Origin: Streptomyces sp. WM6378
GTDB lineage: Bacteria; Actinomycetota; Actinomycetes; Streptomycetales; Streptomycetaceae
DNA length: 46,840 nucleotides
Direction: 5' to 3'
Assembly (NCBI RefSeq): GCF_001279695.1
Contig: NZ_LGDD01000323.1
Span: forward strand, 1 to 46,840
Positions within the stretch are counted from its first letter, which is position 1. Each line of letters opens with the position of its first letter. The position numbers were made by a program, and so were the translations under genes. The notes beneath the pieces are model-generated. The model searched no databases. It was not told the origin of the DNA and worked only from the letters and a program-made list of their open reading frames with translations. Of this stretch, positions 25,127-34,203 are shown piece by piece.

Positions 25127-26555
25127 GCCGCACGAGCACAGCGGCACCAGGCCCGGCGCCGTTCCCCGCCGAGTCGTCGCCCGGCTCCGGTGCCTCGCTC
25201 GGCGCCTGCGGCCCCGGTCCGTGCGGGCCCGCGCCACGCTCGGCGCATCCACCGTGGTCGCGCTGGCGCTCGGCGTCGCCTCCTTCGGGCTGCTCGGGCT
25301 GCTGGAGAACAACCTGATGCGCAACGCCCAGACCGACGCCGAACGGCAGGCCGTCCTCACCGCCGGTCTCGCGGCCGAAGGCCGGCTCGACCCCGTGCTG
25401 ACCCCGGACCGCGGCATCGACTTCCTCCAGGTCGTCGACGCCCACGGCCGGGTGCTCGCGGCCAGCCCCAACCTGGCCGGCCGCCCTGCCCTCTCGACCG
25501 CTCGCCCCAGCGCGCCGGGCACCGTACGCGGCACCTGGAACGGCAGGCCGGTGCGGGAGGAGCACCGCCAGCGCGTCGTCCAGGTCACCACCGCCACCGG
25601 GAACGGCCTCGTCACCGTGTACGCGGGCACATCGCTGCGGGAGGCCGACGCGGCCGACGAGTTCATCCGGGCCTCCCTCATCTTCGCGGTGCCGCTGCTC
25701 GTTCTGACCGTCGCCCTGGTCACCTGGCGGGTCACGGGCTGGGCCCTGCGCCCCGTGGAGGCGATCCGCGCCGAGGTCGCCGAGATCAGCGACCGCGACC
25801 TGCACCGCCGGGTACCCGTGCCGCACAGCCAGGACGAGATCGCCCGGCTCGCGGCCACGATGAACACCACCCTGGACCGTCTCGAAGCGTCCGTGACCCG
25901 CCAGCGCCAGTTCATCGCCGACGCCTCGCACGAACTGCGCAGCCCTATCACCGTGCTCCGTACGCAACTTGAGGTGGCCCAGGCCCACCCCGACCCCGAC
26001 CTGTGGAGCGAACTCCTCAGCGGCGCTCTGGAAGACACCGTCCGGCTCCAGGACCTGGCCTCCGATCTGTTGCTGCTCGCCCGGCTCGACACCGCGCAGG
26101 CGCCCCCTTGCGCCACGGTCGACCTCACGGAAGTCGTCCGGGAGGCGGCCCGTGCGCGCAAGGGGGACCCGGTCCCGGTGGATACCGAGATCGCCCCGGA
26201 GATCACCGTGCGCGGGAGCACGCTGTGGCTCGCCCGGCTCGTCACCAATCTGCTGGACAACGCACAACGCCACGCCAGCAACCGGATCCTGCTCTCCCTG
26301 AGCGTGGACGAAGCCCACAACACAGCGGTGTTGGAGGTCAGCGACGACGGCCCGGGCATCCCGCCCGCCGACCGCGAACGCGTCTTCGAACGCTTCACCC
26401 GGCTCGACGACGCCCGCAGCCGCGACCAAGGAGGTTCGGGCCTCGGCCTTGCCATCGCCCGCGACATCGCCACCCACCTTGGCGGCTCACTCACCGTCCA
26501 GGACTCGGCGCCGGGCGCCCACCTGGTGGCCCAACTCCCGCTGGACACCGCCTGA
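25119..26555 (+). CDS. Sensor histidine kinase (HAMP type)
   Basis: 478 residues: an N-terminal transmembrane helix (STVVALALGVASFGLLGLLE), an extracellular sensor of about 130 residues, a second helix (SLIFAVPLLVLTVALVTWRV), a HAMP segment and the H box FIADASHELRSPI. The N box is LVTNLLDNAQRHA, with G boxes DDGPGIPPADRERVFERF and GGSGLGLAIARDIA. It starts at GTG 25119 inside the end of the regulator gene. Architecture resembles kinases sensing envelope stress; the signal is unknown. Confidence 0.95.
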   Translation: MAEPHEHSGTRPGAVPRRVVARLRCLARRLRPRSVRARATLGASTVVALALGVASFGLLGLLENNLMRNAQTDAERQAVLTAGLAAEGRLDPVLTPDRGIDFLQVVDAHGRVLAASPNLAGRPALSTARPSAPGTVRGTWNGRPVREEHRQRVVQVTTATGNGLVTVYAGTSLREADAADEFIRASLIFAVPLLVLTVALVTWRVTGWALRPVEAIRAEVAEISDRDLHRRVPVPHSQDEIARLAATMNTTLDRLEASVTRQRQFIADASHELRSPITVLRTQLEVAQAHPDPDLWSELLSGALEDTVRLQDLASDLLLLARLDTAQAPPCATVDLTEVVREAARARKGDPVPVDTEIAPEITVRGSTLWLARLVTNLLDNAQRHASNRILLSLSVDEAHNTAVLEVSDDGPGIPPADRERVFERFTRLDDARSRDQGGSGLGLAIARDIATHLGGSLTVQDSAPGAHLVAQLPLDTA

Positions 26556-27137
26556 CTCGTCGTGCGGTGGCCCACGACGTACGGCTCGGCGTGTGGCTCT
26601 CCAACCAGAAGACACGTGACGGACGGTCGAGCTGACCTCATACCGCTGGAGCCCGGGCCGGAGGGAAAGCAGCAGCTGCTCCAAGGCGGCCGGCCACGAG
26701 ATCACGGTCGGCCGACAGCACACCGGCGACGAGAACGGCCCGAGCCGATACCAGTACGCCACGACTCCGACTGACTCCGTGACCGGGAGTGTCCGCGGTA
26801 GCGGTATGTGCGTGAACCGATAGCTTTGCAAGTCCGCGCCCTGCTACCCCATATCCCTGACGGGCGTGGCCCACAAGGGCCCGGACCCGCAATGCGGTAG
26901 CACTGCCGCGCGCCGTATGGGCTGCCGAGTTCAGGGCGGGCCCAGCCATGGGCCAGAGCCACCACAACAACCATCCGCACCGCTCTGTCGAGAGGACTTC
27001 CGTCCGGGCTCGGCACAGGAGTCGGACAGTCGGGCATCCCCCCTGCCGGCCGCCCCGCTGCACCGAGGCTGTTGGAAGGGGGTTAGGCTCCGGGCCGGTC
27101 TCGCCGGACGGCGGCGGGCAGGTGGAGGCCGGGGGCC
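26556..27137. other. Intergenic region, no gene supported
   Basis: About 580 bases between two forward genes. A small hairpin (CGTCGTG/CACGACG, about 26560-26579) just after the kinase stop may terminate that operon. No open frame has both codon bias and motifs. The promoter of the permease pair must lie here, but no Zur-like box was seen. Confidence 0.45.
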
Positions 27138-28196
27138 GTGAACGACAAGACAGCCAGCCGGGTCCGTCCGGCACCGGACGCTCCCGCGTCCACGCAGCAA
27201 GGTGCGTCCGGCAGCTTCACGGGGCGGGTGCTGCGGGTCTGCCTCGACGTGTTCGTCGGTGCGCTCGTCCTGGCGCTCGTGGCGGGCATCGCGCTCTTGG
27301 TGGCGCCGGATCTCCTGGCGCGCCTGGAGCAGCCCGCACTCCAGGCGTGGGGCACGGTGATGGCCGCCGTGGTGATCCAGGGCGTGCCCTTCCTGCTCCT
27401 TGGCACGGTGGTGTCGGCCGCGGTCACCACCCTGGTCCCGGACCGCGTGCTCGCCCGGGTCCTGCCCCGCAACCCGGTGCTCGCGGTCCCGGTCGCGGGC
27501 GCCGCCGGGGCTCTGTTGCCGGGGTGCGAGTGCGCGTCCGTGCCGGTCGCGGGGAGTCTGATCCGGCGCGGGGTCGCGCCGGCCGCAGCGCTGACGTTCC
27601 TGCTCGCGGCACCGGCGGTGAATCCGGTCGTCCTCGTGGCCACTTCGATCGCGTTCCCGGGCCGCCCGGTCATGGTCCTGGCGCGGCTGCTCGCCTCGCT
27701 CGCCGCTTCGGTCGCGATGGGCTGGCTGTGGATCCGGCTCGGCCGCACCGAATGGCTCAGGCTCGCCGACCGGCCACCCGCCGCCGCAGACCGGGGCTGC
27801 CTCGACGCCTTCACCCGCGCCCTGCAGCACGACTTCCTCCACGCCGGCGGATTCCTCGTACTCGGAGCGGCAGCGGCGGCGACCTTCAATGTCGCCGTGC
27901 CGCCCTCGGTCCTTGAGTCCTTCGCCGGATCGCCGTGGCTGTCGGTGCCGTTGCTCGGCCTGCTCGCGGTCGTCCTGTCGATCTGCTCGGAGGCGGACGC
28001 CTTCGTCGCGGCATCGCTGTCCGGGTTCTCACCGACCGCCCGGCTCGCCTTCATGGTGGTCGGGCCGATGGTCGACCTCAAGCTGATCGCGCTCCAGTCC
28101 GGCACGTTCGGCCGCGCCTTCGCCCTCCGGTTCTCCACCGCCACCTTCGCGACGGCCGTGCTCACCGCCACCGTGGTCGGAGGGTGGCTGCTGTGA
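27138..28196 (+). CDS. Permease of the COG0701/DUF318 family
   Basis: A 352-residue protein with about eight to ten hydrophobic helices and two internal repeats. The conserved core is AGALLPGCECASVPVAGSLI with RRGVAPAAALTFLLAAPAVN; the CEC motif is the family's hallmark and was linked to metal or metalloid transport in relatives (ArsP). The second repeat has LSICSEADAFVAASLSGFSP. GTG 27138 follows GGAGG by nine bases. The next gene overlaps by four bases; the pair occurs together widely. Confidence 0.9.
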   Translation: MNDKTASRVRPAPDAPASTQQGASGSFTGRVLRVCLDVFVGALVLALVAGIALLVAPDLLARLEQPALQAWGTVMAAVVIQGVPFLLLGTVVSAAVTTLVPDRVLARVLPRNPVLAVPVAGAAGALLPGCECASVPVAGSLIRRGVAPAAALTFLLAAPAVNPVVLVATSIAFPGRPVMVLARLLASLAASVAMGWLWIRLGRTEWLRLADRPPAAADRGCLDAFTRALQHDFLHAGGFLVLGAAAAATFNVAVPPSVLESFAGSPWLSVPLLGLLAVVLSICSEADAFVAASLSGFSPTARLAFMVVGPMVDLKLIALQSGTFGRAFALRFSTATFATAVLTATVVGGWLL

Positions 28197-28924
28197 AGAA
28201 ACAACTGCCTGCCATGCTGCTCGTCCTCATCGGCTGCGCCCTGCTGCGGATCAGCCTGCTGAGCGATCTGTACCTGCGGTACGTGAAGGAAGGACTGCGG
28301 CCCCTGCTGATCGCCTCGGGGGTGGTGCTCGTCGTGCTGGGCCTCGCCGCGGCGCTGCGCACGCGGGAGCACAGCGGGCAGGAGGAGCGCGGGCACGAGG
28401 AGGACCAGGGGTATGACGAGGGCCACGGGCACTCGCATCCCGCAGCCGGCCCCAAGACAGCCTGGCTGCTTGCGCTGCCCGCGGTCATGCTGCTGCTGTT
28501 CGCCCCGCCCGCCCTCGGCTCGTACACCGTCGCCCGGGACGGATCCGGCGCGGTCGCCCGGCGCACGACGTTCGCTCCGCTGCCCGCGCTCAGCCCGCTT
28601 CCGCTGTCGCTGAGCGACTTCACCAGCCGCGCCGTCTGGGACGAGAAAGCGTCATTGAAGGGCCGCACGGTCCGCCTCACCGGTTTCGTCGCCCCGGGGA
28701 ACGCCACCGCCTGGCAGCTCAGCCGGGTGATCGTCAGCTGCTGTGCAGCCGATGCCCGAGTACTGAAGGTCGAAGTCCACGGGATCGCCGCCCCGCCCAA
28801 GGACAGCTGGGTCACCGTCACCGGAACGTGGCGGCCCACCGCCAAGGCCCCGGCTCTAGACGCCACCAGCATCGAGCACATCGCACAGCCCAAGAACCCC
28901 TACCGTGACAGCGCGCGGCCCTGA
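28193..28924 (+). CDS. TIGR03943 family protein with His-rich loop
   Basis: 243 residues: two N-terminal hydrophobic helices (PAMLLVLIGCALLRISLL; LLIASGVVLVVLGLAAAL), a polar loop with His at 60, 68, 78, 80 and 82 among Asp/Glu, a third helix (AWLLALPAVMLLLFAPPALG), and a C-terminal OB-like domain (GRTVRLTGFVAP, VIVSCCAADARVLKVEVHG). The CC in VSCCAAD is conserved in the family. It starts at GTG 28193 overlapping the permease stop. The pair may move or sense divalent metal; this is inference. Confidence 0.85.
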   Translation: MKKQLPAMLLVLIGCALLRISLLSDLYLRYVKEGLRPLLIASGVVLVVLGLAAALRTREHSGQEERGHEEDQGYDEGHGHSHPAAGPKTAWLLALPAVMLLLFAPPALGSYTVARDGSGAVARRTTFAPLPALSPLPLSLSDFTSRAVWDEKASLKGRTVRLTGFVAPGNATAWQLSRVIVSCCAADARVLKVEVHGIAAPPKDSWVTVTGTWRPTAKAPALDATSIEHIAQPKNPYRDSARP

Positions 28925-28927
28925 GCT

Positions 28928-29389
28928 TCAGCCGATCTCCAGCGTGACGGTGTAGCTGCCCTGTCCCGGACGGCAGGGCATCGCCTCACCACAGGAGTTG
29001 CGGTGCGCGAAGATGTGCGCGGTGCCGGTGCGGCGGGCGGTGAAGTCGGCGGCCGCGACACCGCAGCCGGCCCCTGGTTCGCAGGTGCCCGTGGGGGTGC
29101 TGCCGCCCTTGCCCGCGGGGTCGAGTATCTGAGGGTCGGAGCTGGCGGGCGTGGACCAGTACGTACTGTGCAGACGGACCAGGACCGGCGCACCAACGTG
29201 CACTCTGACGACCTTGCCGGCGGCGTGTTCGTCGAGGGTGACGGGGTGCTGCGGCGGCATGGCGGCGGTACCCGTACCGGAGGTCGCGGGAGGGTGCGAA
29301 CTGCCGGACCGGGAACAGCCGTTGACCGCGCCGACCGCCAGGGCGGCGGCCAGCATTGTCGCGAGATGACGAACCCGTCGAGGAGCCAC
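28928..29389 (-). CDS. Lipoprotein of unknown function
   Basis: A 153-residue secreted lipoprotein. It has an Arg-rich start, a hydrophobic core (LATMLAAALAVGAVNG) and a lipid-attachment Cys at 25 (AVNGC). The mature domain begins with a Ser/Thr-rich tether and has a beta-sandwich look (GKVVRVHVGAPVLVRLHSTY; TGTAHIFAHRNSCGEAMPCR; GSYTVTLEIG) with four Cys that could form two disulfides. GTG 29389 is chosen for the GGAGG just upstream. It converges on the TIGR03943 gene, three bases between the stops. Confidence 0.75.
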   Translation of the reverse strand: MAPRRVRHLATMLAAALAVGAVNGCSRSGSSHPPATSGTGTAAMPPQHPVTLDEHAAGKVVRVHVGAPVLVRLHSTYWSTPASSDPQILDPAGKGGSTPTGTCEPGAGCGVAAADFTARRTGTAHIFAHRNSCGEAMPCRPGQGSYTVTLEIG

Positions 29390-29411
29390 GGAGCCTCCGG
29401 AAGCGAAGAGC

Positions 29412-29441
29412 GCGGGGGCGGACCGTTCGGTCCGCCCCCGC
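29412..29441. terminator. 13-bp GC hairpin between protease and lipoprotein genes
   Basis: GCGGGGGCGGACC (29412-29424), loop GTTC, then the exact complement (29429-29441). It lies 12 bases beyond the stop of the protease gene (29454) in the direction of transcription and is its probable terminator. Confidence 0.8.
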
Positions 29442-29453
29442 AACGGCGACCCG

Positions 29454-31340
29454 TCAGGAGACGGTCACGTCGTCGTAGTAGGTGTAGGTCGCGTCACCAG
29501 GGTAGTTGTCGTCCTTGCTGGTGAGGGTGAGCGTGTAGCTGTGGCCCGCCGTCAGGGATCCGGAGGCCGACTTCCAGCCCGCGTTCAGGGTGCAGGTCTT
29601 GGCGAGGACGGTGGTCGTCGTGCCCGTGGTGTTGTCCTTGAGGGTGGCCGTCGCCCAGTCGTACGTCACGGTGTCGTTGCAGGTGACGTTGTAGGAAAAG
29701 GAGACCTTGGAGGTGCCGCTCGGCGCCGTGAAGGTCTGGGCGACCGAGGACGTGTTGGTCGGGTTGGCCGAGCCGAGCAGCGCGCCATAGCTGCCGCTGT
29801 GGGCGGCTGCGCTGGTGGCGGCGGCACTGCCGCTCGCAGTCCAGCCGGACAGGCTGCCGGACTCGAAGCCGCCATTGGTGACGCCTCCGCCGCCGGCCGC
29901 GGAGACGGTCCAGCCGAACGAGGTGCTGCCGGAGGCGCCCGTGGAGTCCTTGGCCGTCACGCTCACCGTCGAGGTGCCGATGGTGGTGACCGTGCCGCTG
30001 ATCAGTCCGGTGGAGGAGTTGATCGACAGGCCCACCGGGAGACCGGTGGCCGAGTAGGTGAAGGTCTGTCCGCTCGCCGAGTCCGAGGCGCTGACCTGCA
30101 GCGAGACCGCAGTGTTGACGGTGCTGGTCTGGTTGCCCGGGTTGCTGACCGTCACCGTGTTGCCGGTCGATCCGCCGCCGACGATCGGGTGCGAGATGGC
30201 GCAGGCATTGGTGTCGTTGGACCAGCTGGCCTGTTCGGCGAAGGTGCCGGTGCCCATGGTCACGTTGGCCGCGCCGCCGGTGGTGCCGGGGCTGAGCCAC
30301 GCGCACTCGTCGGAGTTCTCCTGGCCGTCGTACGAGCTGCCGGTGTGGTTGGTCCAGCCGCCGGCCGGGTTCTGGTCCGACATCATCTCGTGCCACTCAT
30401 GGCCGAGCGTCATGGTGTAACCGTCGAGCGTTCCGGGTGAGTTGACGAAGCCGACGCCACAGCCGGAGCCCGAGTCGATGTTGTACGGCTGGTTGCTGAA
30501 CGCGACGTCACCATAGGGCGAGTTGACCGCGCCGCCGGTCAGGGTGCTGTCACCGTTGTAGTCGTGCCAGGCGCAGTACTGACCCTGGTAATTGTCCGGG
30601 TTGGTGCCGTGCGGCGACAGGATCACGTAGTAGGCGTCGCGGTTCGACGCGGCCGTGGTGTTGCCGAAGTGAGCGGCGGCGTTGACGGCCTCCTGGCCGA
30701 GCTGGTGGCCGGAGGCTGCGCTGGGTGAGGCGGCCGCGTTGTCGTACCACACGCCGGACAGCACGCCGCCGCTCTGATACGGGACGAAGTTGGCGTTCGA
30801 GGGGCAACTGGTGGCGCCCGCCGCCACGTTGGGGCCGTCGCACCACTGGGTCAGGTCGGCGGACCACAGCTCGTTGCCCGTGCCGATGCCCTTGAACATC
30901 TGCTGGGTCGCGCCTGCGGCACCGGCCGAGTCGCCCGAGAACTTGGCGTTCCCGTTGCCGTCCGTGCTCTGCGTGCCCCACTGGGTTCCGTAGAACACCA
31001 GGTAGACCTTGGAGTGGCCGCTCTGGACGCCGATGCCGTCGATGCCGCCGCCGTAGGACAGCGTCTCGGGGCCGGTCGCCACGTTCGGCGCGGCGTGTTT
31101 GGCGTCCCACGCCTTCATCTTGGCGTTCTGCTGCGCGGTCGGCACAGCGCCGTGCCGGTAATTGTGCTGGTAGGCCGGGCTGTACGGGTTCTTGACGGAG
31201 TGGCTCTGGGCCGACTCCGCAGCCGGGGCGGCCGTTGCCTGGGGTGCGGCGACGGCGATCATGGCGCCGGTGACGAGGGACAGCGAGGCAAGGCCGGTCA
31301 GGGCTCTTCGTGCCGTGCCGCGTATGTAGGGGGTACCCAT
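29454..31340 (-). CDS. Secreted putative metalloprotease with Ig-like and C-terminal jelly-roll domains
   Basis: 628 residues. A signal peptide (ALTGLASLSLVTGAMIAVAA) is followed by a propeptide-like part. The catalytic-looking domain (about 90-390) has TLGHEWHEMMSDQ, then GGWTNHTG and ENSDECAWLSPG. The HEWHE...D layout looks like a metal site but is not a canonical HExxH. Next is a putative Ig (He_PIG-type) domain, PVGLSINSSTGLISGTVTTI, and a C-terminal domain starting GGFESGSLSGW, typical of carbohydrate-binding or P-like modules. ATG 31340 gives the natural signal peptide. A protease role in degrading external protein is inferred from this layout; it could instead be a lectin-like or non-peptidase relative. 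Confidence 0.75.
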   Translation of the reverse strand: MGTPYIRGTARRALTGLASLSLVTGAMIAVAAPQATAAPAAESAQSHSVKNPYSPAYQHNYRHGAVPTAQQNAKMKAWDAKHAAPNVATGPETLSYGGGIDGIGVQSGHSKVYLVFYGTQWGTQSTDGNGNAKFSGDSAGAAGATQQMFKGIGTGNELWSADLTQWCDGPNVAAGATSCPSNANFVPYQSGGVLSGVWYDNAAASPSAASGHQLGQEAVNAAAHFGNTTAASNRDAYYVILSPHGTNPDNYQGQYCAWHDYNGDSTLTGGAVNSPYGDVAFSNQPYNIDSGSGCGVGFVNSPGTLDGYTMTLGHEWHEMMSDQNPAGGWTNHTGSSYDGQENSDECAWLSPGTTGGAANVTMGTGTFAEQASWSNDTNACAISHPIVGGGSTGNTVTVSNPGNQTSTVNTAVSLQVSASDSASGQTFTYSATGLPVGLSINSSTGLISGTVTTIGTSTVSVTAKDSTGASGSTSFGWTVSAAGGGGVTNGGFESGSLSGWTASGSAAATSAAAHSGSYGALLGSANPTNTSSVAQTFTAPSGTSKVSFSYNVTCNDTVTYDWATATLKDNTTGTTTTVLAKTCTLNAGWKSASGSLTAGHSYTLTLTSKDDNYPGDATYTYYDDVTVS

Positions 31341-32378
31341 GTGGAGGGGATTCCTCTCTCGTGCAGATCGCTTGGCGCCGGTCGGCGCTACGGTCTGCGG
31401 TCTGAAAGCGGGCAGCGAGGGGCACATCGGTGGCGCGGTGACTCAATGGTGTTGCGGTACACCGGAGTTGAGCGGTGGTGCGGAAGAGGGGATGCCCGCG
31501 GAACGGACACACCGGAGCACCCTGGCCGCTGAGGTGCCAGGAGCTGGTGTGGTAACTCCGCGCGGGTCCTCCCGACCCGCTCCGGCGGGAAGGTGGAACC
31601 AACCACGTTGTGATGACACGGGCGTTGGCTGTGTTGCGTACTGCCGTGTGCTGAGGGTGATGCGCCGGTCGCTGCGCGGAAGCCAAGCAGAGTTGTCGCG
31701 TCACGGTCAATCAATGGACTGCGGCTTTCCCGTCTCTTGACGGACACCTGCACCGCCTTGACCGTGCCGGACCGGAATCTCTACCAGCGCATGGGTGGCG
31801 GCAAGCGGTTGCTCCCGTGGCGGGATTCCATCGGTCCGCGCACGGTGTCGACTTGAGCCAGATCAAGTGCCACTTCCCCTACCTGGACCGAGCACAGACA
31901 ACCAAGCTCGCCAAGCCGATCCACACGGACGACGGCGACATCGCCGAGGCAGCCACCCAGGCCACTTGGGGTCAGCGGAACCATCACACTGGGCCACCAT
32001 CAGGACTTCACTCTCGGCGTCGCGCAACTCCGTTGCGAAACCGGCCAGTTGATACTCAAGGCACCGCAGACCTATTCCACCGGCGACGTCGTTCGCTCGG
32101 ATCGACACGAGCAGTCCCGGAGCCCGTGCTGCCGGAAGTCGTGGCCGGCGCCTTGGCTGCTGGGCTGGAGCTCGACTCCACCGCCCGCGCTCTCGGCATC
32201 GCCGGACTCGCCGCCGGCACCCTCGGGCTCGCCGCGGCTGCCTACGCGCCCCCTCGGATGCGTGCGACAGGACGGGGGCCGCGCAAGGCGATCCAGCGCA
32301 TCCAGCCTCTACATCGCGGGCCCCAGGAGCTGCCGGCTCCCGAGGCAGCCCCGCCGACATCTCCCCCACTATTGCTAA
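31341..32378. other. Long intergenic region, no gene supported
   Basis: About 1 kb upstream of both the protease and the L32 gene. Some protein-like bits exist (forward [20 protein letters not shown] near 32125; reverse [20 protein letters not shown] near 32010) but none has a start, continuous codon bias or a known family. It may hold decayed genes plus the protease promoter. Confidence 0.45.
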
Positions 32379-32393
32379 TGGTATCCATTTTCA
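32379..32393. promoter_or_regulatory. Zur-box-like site upstream of rpmF paralogue
   Basis: Reverse complement TGAAAATGGATACCA shares TGRAAATGGATA with the site at 40861 and fits the TGRAAAYSRWTDYCA pattern. It lies 44 bases upstream of the L32 start, where repression by zinc-loaded Zur would be expected. Confidence 0.65.
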
Positions 32394-32436
32394 TCTAGCG
32401 TATCCTTCACGTACCAACGACGGAGGTCTCGCTCCC

Positions 32437-32607
32437 ATGGCTGTTCCCAAGCGGAAGATGTCCCGCTCCAATACCCGCCACCGCCGCGCGCAGTGGAAGG
32501 CGACCACACCTCAGCTGGTCCCCTTCACCGTGGACGGCTCCGCTTATCTGGTGCCGCAGCGGCTGATGAAGGCGTACGAGCGCGGGCTGCTCCGTCCGGA
32601 GGGGTGA
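32437..32607 (+). CDS. rpmF: Ribosomal protein L32, zinc-independent (cysteine-free) paralogue
   Basis: 56 residues: [20 protein letters not shown], then [20 protein letters not shown] and [12 protein letters not shown]. The start is the L32 signature. The four zinc-ligand Cys of the housekeeping form are all absent, so this is a C-minus paralogue that replaces the zinc-containing protein in zinc starvation. GGAGGT at 32422-32427 is nine bases before ATG 32437. It is preceded by a Zur-like box and followed at some distance by the CobW GTPase unit. Confidence 0.9.
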   Translation: MAVPKRKMSRSNTRHRRAQWKATTPQLVPFTVDGSAYLVPQRLMKAYERGLLRPEG

Positions 32608-32896
32608 CACGAGACCCGGTGCCGCCCTGCCCGAGCGAGCCAACCGGCCCGGCGGAGGGTGCGTCCCGCAAGCGGTGGAGCCGTACGGCCCCGGCGGTAC
32701 TCGGGAATTGGCGTCCATGAGTACCGGCTCCGGGGCCGTGAAGGCCTGCCACCGGCCGGCGGCAGCGCCTGGCACGCTGCCGCCGGCATCCCACGCCGCG
32801 CGCTCACCCGCCCGTTGAAACACAACATCCCGCAGCTGAGGCGACGAGTCCCAAGCGGACGCCGCCCGCCGCGGAAGACAAGGGAGAACTGCCTTC

Positions 32897-33190
32897 ATGC
32901 CGCTGGGATTCCGCTCCGGACGACCGGAAGGGCCCGTACCGGGCCCGAAGTCGGGCGAGTTGAAGGAGACCGTGCGCCGACTCCTCGGCCTAGATGAGGA
33001 CACCGCCGTCATGATCCGCCAGCTCGCCTGCACCGAGCCCGGGTGCCCGCCGCTGGAAACGGTCGTGGCCGTGCTCCCCATGGACGGCCCTGCCCGCCGC
33101 TGGACCCTGCACCGCCCGGCCGTGCAGATCACCGAGGACGACCTGCGGGCCGCCCTGCTCACCACCGCGCACGAAGGAGCCCCCGAATGA
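32897..33190 (+). CDS. Small conserved protein coupled to the CobW GTPase
   Basis: 97 residues: a basic Gly/Pro-rich start, then KETVRRLLGLDEDTAVMIRQ, LACTEPGCPPLETVVAVLPM and VQITEDDLRAALL. The two Cys in LACTEPGCPP are spaced like a metal or redox pair. Its stop overlaps the CobW start (ATGA), so the two are translationally coupled, which suggests a role with zinc delivery. The preceding 290 bases (32608-32896) hold no gene. I do not know the family's function. Confidence 0.75.
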   Translation: MPLGFRSGRPEGPVPGPKSGELKETVRRLLGLDEDTAVMIRQLACTEPGCPPLETVVAVLPMDGPARRWTLHRPAVQITEDDLRAALLTTAHEGAPE

Positions 33191-34203
33191 CCACCGCACC
33201 GGAAGCCCGTGATGAACGGGTTCCCGTCACCGTCCTGACCGGCTTCCTCGGCTCGGGCAAGACCACCCTCCTCAACCGGATCCTCACCGAGCAGCACGGC
33301 TTGCGGATCGCGGTCATCGAGAACGAGTTCGGCGAGGTCGGCATCGACGACGCCCTCGTGCTCGACGCCGAAGAAGAGATCTTCGAGATGAACAACGGCT
33401 GCATCTGCTGCACCGTGCGCGGCGACCTGATCCGCATCCTGGGCGCGCTGATGCGCCGGCGCGAGAAGTTCGACCGCATCCTCATCGAGACGACGGGCCT
33501 CGCCGACCCGGCGCCCGTCGCGCAGACCTTCTTCATGGACGACGAGATCGCCGCCCAGCTGCGCCTGGACGCCATCGTCACTCTCGTCGACGCCGCGCAT
33601 GTGCTCCCGCACCTGGACGAGGCCAAGCCCGAGGGCGTGGAGAACGAGGCCGTCGAGCAGATCGCCTTCGCCGACCGCATCGTGCTCAACAAGACCGACC
33701 TCGCCGACGATGCGACCGTCATCGACGTCGTCGCCCGCATCCGTTCCATCAACCACGGGGTACGGATCATCCCGGCCCGGCATGCGCAGCTGGACCTCCA
33801 CGAGGTCCTGGACGTGGGCGCGTTCGACCTGGAGCGGGTGCTCGCCGACGACCCGTCCTTCCTCACCGACACCGAGCACCAGCACGACACCACCGTCACC
33901 TCGGTCGGCATCGACCTGCCCGGCGAACTCGACGAGGACCGCCTCAACAGGTGGCTCGGCAACCTGCTCCGCACCAAGGGCGTCGACATCTTTCGCTCCA
34001 AGGGCATCCTCGCCCTCGCCGGAGCACCGAAGCAGTACGTCTTCCAGGGCGTGCACATGCTCCTGGACGGGGAGTTCGGCCGGGACTGGCGCGAGGACGA
34101 GGAGCGGCGCAACCGACTCGTCTTCATCGGGCGCGACCTCGACCGTGCCGAGCTGGAGCGCGGCTTCGCCGAGTGCCTGGCCACGGCGGGGGCGACCGCG
34201 TGA
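33187..34203 (+). CDS. CobW/COG0523-family GTPase (zinc metallochaperone)
   Basis: 338 residues. Walker A is GFLGSGKTT; the metal site is NNGCICCTVRGDL (CxCC); the Walker B-like region is ILIETTGLADPAPV and the guanine motif is NKTDL. The C-terminal CobW_C domain (DIFRSKGILALAGAPKQYVF, then VHMLLDGEFGRDW) is complete. Zur-linked members of this family deliver zinc to client enzymes in starvation. Start ATG 33187 overlaps the upstream stop; the WD40 gene starts in its stop codon (GTGA). Confidence 0.95.
   Translation: MTTAPEARDERVPVTVLTGFLGSGKTTLLNRILTEQHGLRIAVIENEFGEVGIDDALVLDAEEEIFEMNNGCICCTVRGDLIRILGALMRRREKFDRILIETTGLADPAPVAQTFFMDDEIAAQLRLDAIVTLVDAAHVLPHLDEAKPEGVENEAVEQIAFADRIVLNKTDLADDATVIDVVARIRSINHGVRIIPARHAQLDLHEVLDVGAFDLERVLADDPSFLTDTEHQHDTTVTSVGIDLPGELDEDRLNRWLGNLLRTKGVDIFRSKGILALAGAPKQYVFQGVHMLLDGEFGRDWREDEERRNRLVFIGRDLDRAELERGFAECLATAGATA

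Noticed and set aside
23717..26641. Very long reverse-strand open frame (over 970 codons) opposite the OmpR-type two-component genes
   Set aside because: It is antisense to the regulator and kinase, which have clear motifs in the forward frames. Its own product is Arg/Ser/Gly-rich without domains, typical of a high-GC shadow frame.
26556..27137. Possible Zur-like box upstream of the COG0701 permease
   Set aside because: The best candidate (TTGGAAGGGGGTTAGG near 27071) lacks the symmetric right half found in the other sites.
32407..34056. 549-codon reverse-strand frame opposite the CobW gene
   Set aside because: Composition (Asp/Glu/Gly/Arg-rich, no motifs) mirrors the CobW coding strand; no promoter or ribosome binding site.
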